Source: Spirochaetaceae bacterium (lineage in GTDB: Bacteria; Spirochaetota; Spirochaetia; Treponematales; Breznakiellaceae). From it: DNA of 5,803 nucleotides. This document shows, piece by piece, positions 1 to 5,057 of this stretch. The DNA is taken from positions 1 to 5,803 of the forward strand of contig JAITRV010000100.1 in assembly GCA_031288215.1 (NCBI GenBank), given 5' to 3'. How positions within the stretch are numbered: the stretch's first letter is position 1; the number at the start of each line of letters is the position of its first letter. The notes below the pieces were generated by a model that saw nothing but the letters and a program-made list of their open reading frames with translations, was not told the DNA's origin and did no database searches. A program made the position numbers and the translations under genes.

Positions 1-1
1 C

Positions 2-1108
2 GGCAATATCTTTACCCAGACGGGCTATACCTTTGCCGGGTGGAACACCGCGGCTAACGGCAGCGGCACAAGCTATGCCGCCGGGGCGAGTGTAACAAAC
101 CTGGCCGCCGCGGGGACAACGGTAACCCTCTACGCCCAGTGGCAGATCTACTGGGACGGTACGGGAAGATTTGTTGGAATTTCCTACGATGGTACCAAAG
201 TTGCCTGGTCCAGTGATGAGGGCCTATCCTGGAACGAGGCTGACACGGGTCTGACCTTTGGGGTAACTAGTATGGCCTACGGCAACGGCGTGTTCGTAGC
301 GGGTGGCGAGGGCTACACCGCCTGGTCCGACAATGGGGGCGGGACCTGGAATTCTGTGGAACTCCTGCCGGCGAGTTCCGCCAATTGGGAGAATATGGCC
401 TACGGCAACGGCGTGTTCGTAACGGTTGACAGAGGGGTTCCTGAGGTCCACAACACCTCGGGCAAGAGCCGGACTGCCGCCTACTCCATAGACAATGGGA
501 AAACCTGGACGCTGACGACCCTGCCGAGCGAGGACTATTGGGGGCCTGTGATCTACGGCGAGGGGGTGTTCGTAACAATTGCTGCGGGAAGCAATTTTAC
601 CACATACTCAAGCACGAATGCCGCCTACTCTAAAGACTATGGGAAAACTTGGCAACTGGCGACCCTGCCGAAAAACGAGTACTGGACGGCTGCAGCCTAC
701 GGTAACGGCGGGTTCATAGCGATTCCCGATAACAACACCAGGGTCGCTTGGTCCGACAATGGTGAAACCTGGAGCTCGGAAGGGTTAGCGATGCTGCCTT
801 TTCCCCGCCTGTTTTACTCCGTGACCTGCGGCAACGGCGTGTTCGTATCGGTTAGATTTACCACCAGTGACGAATACTGCAAGGCCATCTATTCCGACGA
901 CAATGGGCAAACCTGGAATGTGGTGGACGTGGGGAGGCCGAGGAAGGGAAGCAACTATGTCGGAGATGTGGTCTTCGGTAACGGAACGTTCCTAGTGACT
1001 ACCAACGATGGCCTCTCCCTATATTCCAAAAACAATGGGCAAACCTGGGCGCAGGGGGGAGAGTTTTCTTTTAATATAATGCAATCTATGGCCTACGGCG
1101 CAAGATAA
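2..1108 (+). CDS. InlB-repeat / Asp-box beta-propeller protein, 3' part
   Basis: The frame is open from the window edge, so the true start and any signal peptide lie upstream; 368 residues are visible. Residues 1-47 form an InlB B-repeat (Listeria-Bacteroides repeat, Flg_new family), with GYTFAGWNTAANGSGTSY and a closing TLYAQW. Residues about 52-368 hold seven Asp-box (BNR-like, S-x-D-x-G-x-x-W) motifs near 70, 109, 162, 210, 250, 298 and 342, for example SIDNGKTW, SKDYGKTW and SDDNGQTW. They alternate with (A/I/V)(Y/F)G(N/E)G(V/T)F strands, as in a beta-propeller. InlB repeats are typical of surface or secreted proteins, so an extracellular binding or adhesion role is inferred. No sialidase active site is evident, and Asp boxes alone do not imply an enzyme. 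An internal ATG at 272 is not the start, because the fold continues upstream. A terminator follows 30 bases after the stop. The coding sequence looks less GC-rich than the operon downstream. Confidence 0.85.
   Translation, partial: GNIFTQTGYTFAGWNTAANGSGTSYAAGASVTNLAAAGTTVTLYAQWQIYWDGTGRFVGISYDGTKVAWSSDEGLSWNEADTGLTFGVTSMAYGNGVFVAGGEGYTAWSDNGGGTWNSVELLPASSANWENMAYGNGVFVTVDRGVPEVHNTSGKSRTAAYSIDNGKTWTLTTLPSEDYWGPVIYGEGVFVTIAAGSNFTTYSSTNAAYSKDYGKTWQLATLPKNEYWTAAAYGNGGFIAIPDNNTRVAWSDNGETWSSEGLAMLPFPRLFYSVTCGNGVFVSVRFTTSDEYCKAIYSDDNGQTWNVVDVGRPRKGSNYVGDVVFGNGTFLVTTNDGLSLYSKNNGQTWAQGGEFSFNIMQSMAYGAR
271..298 (+). repeat. Direct repeat copy 1 (propeller blade strand)
   Basis: This 28-base stretch, encoding the MAYGNGVFV strand of one blade, is identical at nucleotide level to 394-421. 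The distance is 123 bases (41 codons), so the repeat stays in frame. A shorter 19-base match occurs at 829-847. Nucleotide identity rather than just protein similarity points to recent blade duplication or gene conversion. Confidence 0.8.
394..421 (+). repeat. Direct repeat copy 2 (propeller blade strand)
   Basis: Identical over 28 bases to 271-298 and in the same frame. The sequences diverge immediately on both sides, so only the core strand of the blade is conserved at DNA level. Confidence 0.8.
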
Positions 1109-1138
1109 CTCCGCGGAGGCGTCAGGCGTCCGTATTCA

Positions 1139-1169
1139 GCCCTCCCCTTCGGGGGAGGGCTTCTTTTTT
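1139..1169 (+). terminator. Rho-independent terminator after the propeller gene
   Basis: A perfect 9-bp stem, GCCCTCCCC (1139-1147) with GGGGAGGGC (1152-1160), is closed by a TTCG loop. This gives the very stable cUUCGg tetraloop. TTCTTTTTT (1161-1169) follows directly. It lies 30 bases past the stop at 1108 and separates the surface-protein gene from the cobalamin operon. Confidence 0.95.
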
Positions 1170-1246
1170 CCCCTCAAACTGGGCATTGTTGTACGGTTCT
1201 TTTCGGAAAGTAACTGCAGGAGCCCTGGTTTTTCTTCATTTTTACA

Positions 1247-1275
1247 TTGACAAAGCCCCTCCCCCCCTGTATACT
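1247..1275 (+). promoter_or_regulatory. Sigma-70-type promoter of the hemA-cobJ-cobK-hemC operon
   Basis: A consensus -35 box TTGACA (1247-1252) and a near-consensus -10 box TATACT (1270-1275) are separated by exactly 17 bases. Transcription would start near 1281-1283, just before the riboswitch. The spacer contains CCCCT followed by seven C residues (1261-1267). The T-rich stretch just upstream (1229-1243) may act as an UP-like element, which is inference only. Confidence 0.85.
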
Positions 1276-1289
1276 GAACCGGAAGGAAT

Positions 1290-1532
1290 ATGAAGGGCCG
1301 GTGTGATTTTGTCCCACCGGCGCCTGACATTCCCCGAGAGGGATATCAGAATGCGGTGTGAATCCGCGGCGGTCCCGCCACCGTAACCGGGGATGAAAGG
1401 GGTAATCAGGATTCGGGGAAGGAGCCGTTCCCTCCGCCGGTGCCTGATAGCGCCATTATGGGAAGGGTGTTGTCCCTTCCGGTAAGAAGGCGCTCCGAGT
1501 AATGCGATCCGGAAGCCGGGAGACGGTCCCTA
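1290..1532 (+). promoter_or_regulatory. Cobalamin riboswitch aptamer
   Basis: An RNA leader element that binds a cobalamin (often adenosylcobalamin) and represses the genes behind it. The core motifs are clear by eye. GCGGTGTGAATCCGC (1353-1367) forms P4, and GCGGTCCCGCCACCGTAA (1369-1386) is the conserved P5/L5 signature. GAAGCCGGGAGACGGTCC (1512-1529) is the B12 box. The P3 hairpin is CTGA/TCAG (1324-1327 with 1346-1349) around TCCC/GGGA. A P7-like arm pairs GCGCC (about 1450-1454) with GGCGC (about 1489-1493) and encloses GGGAAGGG...CCCTTCC. A 5' hairpin GCCGGTG/CACCGGC (1297-1303 with 1315-1321) precedes it. An extra stem ATCAGG/CCTGAT (1405-1410 with 1443-1448) makes the middle longer than usual. 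The aptamer boundaries are approximate. It starts within about 10 bases of the predicted transcript start. Confidence 0.95.
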
Positions 1533-1694
1533 TCATGGTTGCCTGGAACCTTCGGTATAAGGGGGGACGCGCGGCGTTTTATCGGTGCTCTTCATCTTCC
1601 ATGCCAATGGTGCCGGCTATAGCATTGCCCGGGGGCTTTGTATACGGTAAAGGGATCGGGCTGATTTGTCCCTGATGATGAGAGAGGTGGGCCG
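1533..1694 (+). promoter_or_regulatory. Riboswitch expression platform / hemA leader
   Basis: This untranslated stretch joins the aptamer to hemA. A hairpin GGTT-GCCTGG-AACC (1537-1550) sits where P13, the partner of L5, is expected. GTCCC at the end of the B12 box (1526-1530) could alternatively pair with GGGAC (1564-1568). Near the gene, CTCTTCATC (1588-1596) can pair with GATGAGAG (1677-1684) with one bulged base, which would cover the ribosome binding site. No strong intrinsic terminator is present. The best candidate, ACGC-GCG-GCGT plus a few T (1567-1580), is short. Translational control therefore seems more likely than termination, but this is inference from hand folding. Confidence 0.5.
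1681..1687 (+). promoter_or_regulatory. Ribosome binding site of hemA, fixes the GTG start
   Basis: AGAGAGG lies seven bases before GTG at 1695. The next in-frame candidate, ATG at 1707, would be 19 bases away, which is too far, so the GTG start is preferred. Confidence 0.75.
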
Positions 1695-2960
1695 GTGAAT
1701 ATACGTATGGCGGGGATCGATTGTCAGGGGGCGGATGTCGATACTCGGGAACCCTTCGCGTTTACGGAAAACGCGCTTTTTGACGCCCTCTCGTATATGG
1801 CCGCGGAGTATCCCCATCTGGGCTGCGTGATCATTTCAACCTGCAACAGAACGGAACTTTGGATCAGCGGGAAGCGGGAGGAAGACCCCGGACCGGACAC
1901 CCTGCTCTGCGGCCTGCGGAACCTGTCCCCCGCCGCATATGGGGGCCGCCTGGTATGCCGCCGGGGGGAGGACGCCGCGGCCCACCTCTTCTCCCTGGCC
2001 TGCGGCCTCAAGTCCCTCCTCCGGGGGGAAAACCAGATCCTCGCCCAGGTGAAGGGGGCCCTGGAAACCGCCCGGAAGGCCAAAAGCACCGACCCCGTCC
2101 TGGACCGGCTCTTTCAACTGGCCGTCACCTACGCCAAACGGGTAAAAACCGAGACCGGCCTCAGCCGGGTCAACCCCTCCACCGCCTCCGCGGTGGTGAA
2201 ACTCATCGCATCCTCCCGGGACACGATGGAGGGCCTCCGGTGCATGGTCATCGGGAGCGGGGTCATCGGCAGGCAGACCGCGGCCCTCCTGGTCCGTTCC
2301 GGCTGCCGGGTGACGATCCTGAGCCGCCGGCACCGCCGGGACGCCGTCATCCCCTCGGGCTGTGAAGCCATGGGCTTCGACGACCGGTACCGGCTGCTCC
2401 CGGAGTGCGACGTCATTATCAGCGCCACCGCCAGCCCCCACCATACCCTCACCTACGATGAGGTCTCCCGGATCATCGACCGCCGGGACCGGCTTTTTAT
2501 CGATCTGGCGGTGCCCCGGGATATGGAAGCGGAACTGGGGACCCTGCCGGGGGTAACCCTCCTGGACATCGACCGGATCCGAAACGAGGGCCCTGAGGGC
2601 CTTCGATCCGGTGACCGGAATTCCGATGAGGGGGCCGTTCAAAGAATAATCGCCGAGGGGATCGCCGAAATGTCCGACTGGTACAAGTTCCGCGCCTATG
2701 TCGACGGTATCGGAGAAATCAAAGCGGCGGCCTCCCGGGATATGCTGATGCGGCTGGACCGCTTCATCCGGGACCTGGGGATAGCGGGTGAAACCGGGGT
2801 CAAGCTTCGGGAAGGGATCGCCGAAAGCTCCCAAAAGGTCCTGGGGAAGATACTCTTCGGCCTCAAGGATTCCCTGGAGCCCCGCTTATGGGAACCCTGT
2901 CTCCGGGGCATCCGGGAGGCCGCCCTGAGGGTCCGGGACCCGGAGGAAAAGGCCGGGTGA
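1695..2960 (+). CDS. hemA: Glutamyl-tRNA reductase
   Basis: Reduces glutamyl-tRNA(Glu) with NADPH to glutamate-1-semialdehyde, the first committed step of C5-pathway tetrapyrrole synthesis in the cytosol. The 421-residue length fits the family. STCNRTELW (48-56) carries the catalytic Cys50. HLFSLACGLKSLLRGENQI (97-115) is the conserved substrate-domain block. GSGVIG (187-192) is the NADPH-binding turn, with CDVIISATASPHH (238-250) and LFIDLAVPRDME (267-278) completing that domain. A hinge at about 296-315 leads to a helical dimerisation domain up to about 400. The usual GLNH near the N-terminus reads GIDC here. The start is GTG with a good ribosome site; ATG at 1707 is the alternative. It is the first gene behind the cobalamin riboswitch, so its expression should fall when cobalamin is abundant. 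cobJ begins eight bases after its stop. Assignment is very secure. Confidence 0.97.
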   Translation: MNIRMAGIDCQGADVDTREPFAFTENALFDALSYMAAEYPHLGCVIISTCNRTELWISGKREEDPGPDTLLCGLRNLSPAAYGGRLVCRRGEDAAAHLFSLACGLKSLLRGENQILAQVKGALETARKAKSTDPVLDRLFQLAVTYAKRVKTETGLSRVNPSTASAVVKLIASSRDTMEGLRCMVIGSGVIGRQTAALLVRSGCRVTILSRRHRRDAVIPSGCEAMGFDDRYRLLPECDVIISATASPHHTLTYDEVSRIIDRRDRLFIDLAVPRDMEAELGTLPGVTLLDIDRIRNEGPEGLRSGDRNSDEGAVQRIIAEGIAEMSDWYKFRAYVDGIGEIKAAASRDMLMRLDRFIRDLGIAGETGVKLREGIAESSQKVLGKILFGLKDSLEPRLWEPCLRGIREAALRVRDPEEKAG

Positions 2961-2968
2961 GGGGAAGG

Positions 2969-3697
2969 ATGAAGCTCTTTGTGATAGGCATCGGGCCGGG
3001 TCATGAACGGTACCTCACCGCCGAAGCCCGGGAGGCCCTGGAACGCGCCGAGGTGGTGGCGGGCTATCCCCTGTACCTCGGCCTCATCCGGGACCTTATC
3101 CGGGGGAAGCGGCAGCTTTCCACCCCCATGCGGAAGGAGGAAGTCCGCTGCCGTATGGCCCTGGAGTCCGCCGCGGGGGGGAGCGTCACCGCCCTGGTCT
3201 GTTCCGGGGACGCCGGGGTCTACGGCATGGCGGCCCTGGTCTACGAGCTCGCCCCGGAATACCCGGAGGTGGAGGTCGTCATCGTGCCGGGGATAACCGC
3301 CGCCCTGAGCGCCGCGGCGATCCTGGGATCGCCTTTGACCAACGACTTCGCGGTGATAAGCCTCAGCGATCTCCTCACCCCCTGGGACGAAATCGAACGC
3401 CGCCTGGCCGCCGTCGCCGCCGCCGGCCTGGTCCTCTGCCTCTACAACCCCGCCAGCGCCAAGCGGAGATCCCATCTGAAGCGGGCCTGCGATATTGTCT
3501 TACGGCGCCGGCCGGAGGATACGGTCTGCGGCCTGGTGCGGAACGCGGGCCGGGAGGGGGAATCGAGCCGTTTTCTCAGCCTGGGGGAACTGCGGGACGC
3601 CGAGGCTGACATGTTCACCACGGTGGTCATCGGCAACGCCTCCACGGCCCTCATCGGGGAAAGGATGGTTACCCCCCGGGGCTACCGTCATGACTAG
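2969..3697 (+). CDS. cobJ: Precorrin-3B / cobalt-factor III C17-methyltransferase
   Basis: Transfers a methyl group from S-adenosylmethionine to C17 during corrin ring contraction. In the anaerobic route the same family is called CbiH. The protein has 242 residues, usual for a single-domain member. FVIGIGPG (4-11) is the N-terminal SAM/substrate loop of the tetrapyrrole methylase fold, and VVAGYPLYL (29-37) follows. CSGDAGVYGMA (78-88) matches the family SSGDAGVYGMA. VPGITAALSAAAILGSPL (106-123) and the CobJ-specific SLSDLLTPWDEIERRL (131-146) follow, then LYNPASAKR (158-166) and the closing TPRGY (235-239). ATG at 2969 is chosen because GAGGGG lies just upstream and the family motif begins at once; an upstream ATG at 2888 in the same frame lies inside hemA. 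The 3' end overlaps the next gene by eight bases, so translational coupling is likely. There is no CbiG fusion. Confidence 0.95.
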   Translation: MKLFVIGIGPGHERYLTAEAREALERAEVVAGYPLYLGLIRDLIRGKRQLSTPMRKEEVRCRMALESAAGGSVTALVCSGDAGVYGMAALVYELAPEYPEVEVVIVPGITAALSAAAILGSPLTNDFAVISLSDLLTPWDEIERRLAAVAAAGLVLCLYNPASAKRRSHLKRACDIVLRRRPEDTVCGLVRNAGREGESSRFLSLGELRDAEADMFTTVVIGNASTALIGERMVTPRGYRHD

Positions 3698-5057
3698 GAT
3701 CGTCGTTTTTGCCGGGACCGTCGAAGGCCGGATGTTCATTGAGGAATTTCAGCGGGCCCTGGGCCCCGCCGCCCAGGGTTCCTATCAACTGCGGGTGTTT
3801 ACCGCCACCGATTATGGCCGGGAACTCCTCCTGGAGTCTATCGCTCCCCGGGGGGACGGCCACGTTCCCCTCAACATCGAGATTATCCCGGGGAGGCTCG
3901 ACGCCGAGGGGATGTACCGGGAGTTCCTCCGGTTTAAGAGCGATTTCGTGGTGGACTGCACCCACCCCTATGCGGACGAGGTTACCGGGAACATCAAGGA
4001 GGCCTGTAGGAGGGCCCCCTGCGAATACCTCCGGCTCCGGCGGGAGGCCGGGCCGACGGATGATTCGGTGGTGTCCGTGGACACCCTCGCCGGGGCCGCG
4101 GCGTATTTGCGGGATAAAGCGGGGAATATCCTCGTTACCACCGGGAGCACGGAACTGGAGCCCTTTAAGGACCCGGCCCTGCGGAACCGGGTATTCCTCC
4201 GGGTCCTCCCCCTGGAGGAGAGCATCGGGAAATGCCGTTCCCAGGGCTTCCCCCCCCGGAACATTATCGCCATGCAGGGGCCCTTTTCCGAAGACCTGAA
4301 CCGGGCGCTGATCCGCCAGTTCAATATCTCCTGGCTCGTGACCAAGGAAACCGGCGGCGGCGGGGGCTACCCGGAAAAGCTCCGGGCCGCCCGGGGGGAA
4401 GGCGTCCCCGTGGTGGTCCTCCGCCGGCCCCCGGAGGACCAGGGCCGGAATCTCCGGGAAATCCTGGATATCCTCGGGGTGGCGGCAGGGCCGGCGCTTC
4501 CGCCGCCATCCCGGGACCGGTGGTTTCCGGTCTTCCTCAACGTCACGGGGAAACGCTTCCTCCTGGTGGGGGGCGGGACGATAGCCCTCCGGAGGGTTCG
4601 GACCCTCCTCAAATTCGACTGCGTCCTCACCATCCTCTCGGAGCATCTCTGCGGGGAACTGCGGGAACTGGCGGAGGAACACCGGGACCGTATCGAAGTG
4701 GTCGAACGGCCCTTTGCCCGGGGGGACTGCGGGCCCGCTCCCCCTCCGGGGCCCTTTCTGGGGGTTTTGGCCTTGACCGATAAGCGGGAGGTAAACCGCC
4801 TGATTGCGGAGGAGTGCCGGGAGAAGGGGATCCCCGTTTCCGTGGCGGATCGCCGGGAAGATTCGACTTTTTATTTCCCCGCGGTGGTATGTTCAGGGGA
4901 CCTGGTGATCGGCCTCTCCTCCGGGGGGAAGGATCACCGGCTGGTAAAGGATGCGGCGGAAAAGGTCCGGCGGATTTTTGAAGCGGCGGATGAGGGGGAA
5001 GCGGTATCCCCGGGGGATACCGCCCAACGGGACCGCTCCCCAAAGGACGACCTATGA
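3690..5057 (+). CDS. cobK: Fusion of precorrin-6A reductase (CobK/CbiJ) and precorrin-2 dehydrogenase (SirC/Met8)
   Basis: A 455-residue protein joining two NAD(P)H-linked tetrapyrrole enzymes. Residues 1-265 are CobK/CbiJ, which reduces (cobalt-)precorrin-6A. The evidence is VFAGTVEGR (6-14), DCTHPYADEVTGNIKEA (89-105), VTTGSTEL (149-156) and GPFSEDLNRA followed by VTKETGGGGGYPEKLRAA (197-234). A Pro/Ala-rich linker (266-277) leads to a SirC/Met8/CysG-N domain (278-432), which oxidises precorrin-2 to sirohydrochlorin with NAD+. That domain shows WFPVFLNVTGKRFLLVGGG, IALRRVRTLL, ALTDKREVN with Asp364 at the CysG Asp104 position, FYFPAVV and SSGG. The helical C-terminal part of full SirC/Met8 is absent, and the last 23 residues are a polar tail. 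ATG at 3690 overlaps cobJ, and no strong ribosome site is seen, which suggests coupling. The stop overlaps hemC as ATGA. Both domains look intact. The sirohydrochlorin-forming domain favours the anaerobic pathway. Confidence 0.92.
   Translation: MTRIVVFAGTVEGRMFIEEFQRALGPAAQGSYQLRVFTATDYGRELLLESIAPRGDGHVPLNIEIIPGRLDAEGMYREFLRFKSDFVVDCTHPYADEVTGNIKEACRRAPCEYLRLRREAGPTDDSVVSVDTLAGAAAYLRDKAGNILVTTGSTELEPFKDPALRNRVFLRVLPLEESIGKCRSQGFPPRNIIAMQGPFSEDLNRALIRQFNISWLVTKETGGGGGYPEKLRAARGEGVPVVVLRRPPEDQGRNLREILDILGVAAGPALPPPSRDRWFPVFLNVTGKRFLLVGGGTIALRRVRTLLKFDCVLTILSEHLCGELRELAEEHRDRIEVVERPFARGDCGPAPPPGPFLGVLALTDKREVNRLIAEECREKGIPVSVADRREDSTFYFPAVVCSGDLVIGLSSGGKDHRLVKDAAEKVRRIFEAADEGEAVSPGDTAQRDRSPKDDL
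5001..5023 (+). repeat. Perfect 11-bp inverted repeat before hemC
   Basis: GCGGTATCCCC (5001-5011) and GGGGATACCGC (5013-5023) are exact reverse complements around a single G. In RNA they make a ten-pair stem with a CGG loop. The repeat lies in the codons of the non-conserved C-terminal tail of the cobK fusion and ends 30 bases before the hemC start. There is no T-run, so it is not an intrinsic terminator. Confidence 0.8.

Noticed and set aside
1217..1233. CAGG-AGC-CCTG hairpin followed by T residues, as a second terminator
   Set aside because: The stem is only four pairs and is separated by a G from the T-run. The strong terminator at 1139-1169 already serves this gap.
1170..1246. Search for a small gene or RNA between the terminator and the operon promoter
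   Set aside because: No convincing start with a ribosome site, no structured RNA and no repeat was seen. The short - strand frame across it also covers the promoter and riboswitch and has no motif.
1567..1580. ACGC-GCG-GCGT plus TTT as a riboswitch-controlled terminator
   Set aside because: The stem is four pairs with a three-base loop and a very short T-run, too weak to call without folding or transcript data.
1313..1691. CCCACC (1313-1318) complementary to GGTGGG (1686-1691) next to the hemA ribosome site
   Set aside because: A six-base match over about 370 bases is expected by chance, and CCCACC is already in the 5' hairpin of the aptamer.
1836..2834. Long open frame on the - strand opposite hemA (332 codons)
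   Set aside because: Its translation is low-complexity and rich in Gly, Pro and Val with no recognisable motif. It exists because the GC-rich third positions of hemA leave few stops on the other strand.
2888..2968. 27-residue N-terminal extension of CobJ from an upstream ATG
   Set aside because: It overlaps the hemA end, encodes a Gly/Pro-rich string without similarity, and the ATG at 2969 has its own ribosome site right before the family motif.
3495..3689. 65-residue N-terminal extension of the cobK fusion
   Set aside because: It lies wholly inside cobJ in another frame, and the family begins at MTRIVVFAGTVEGR from the ATG at 3690.
3669..4682. Long open frame on the - strand opposite the cobK fusion (337 codons)
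   Set aside because: Same cause as the frame opposite hemA: a Pro/Gly-rich mirror of a strongly supported gene, with no motif.
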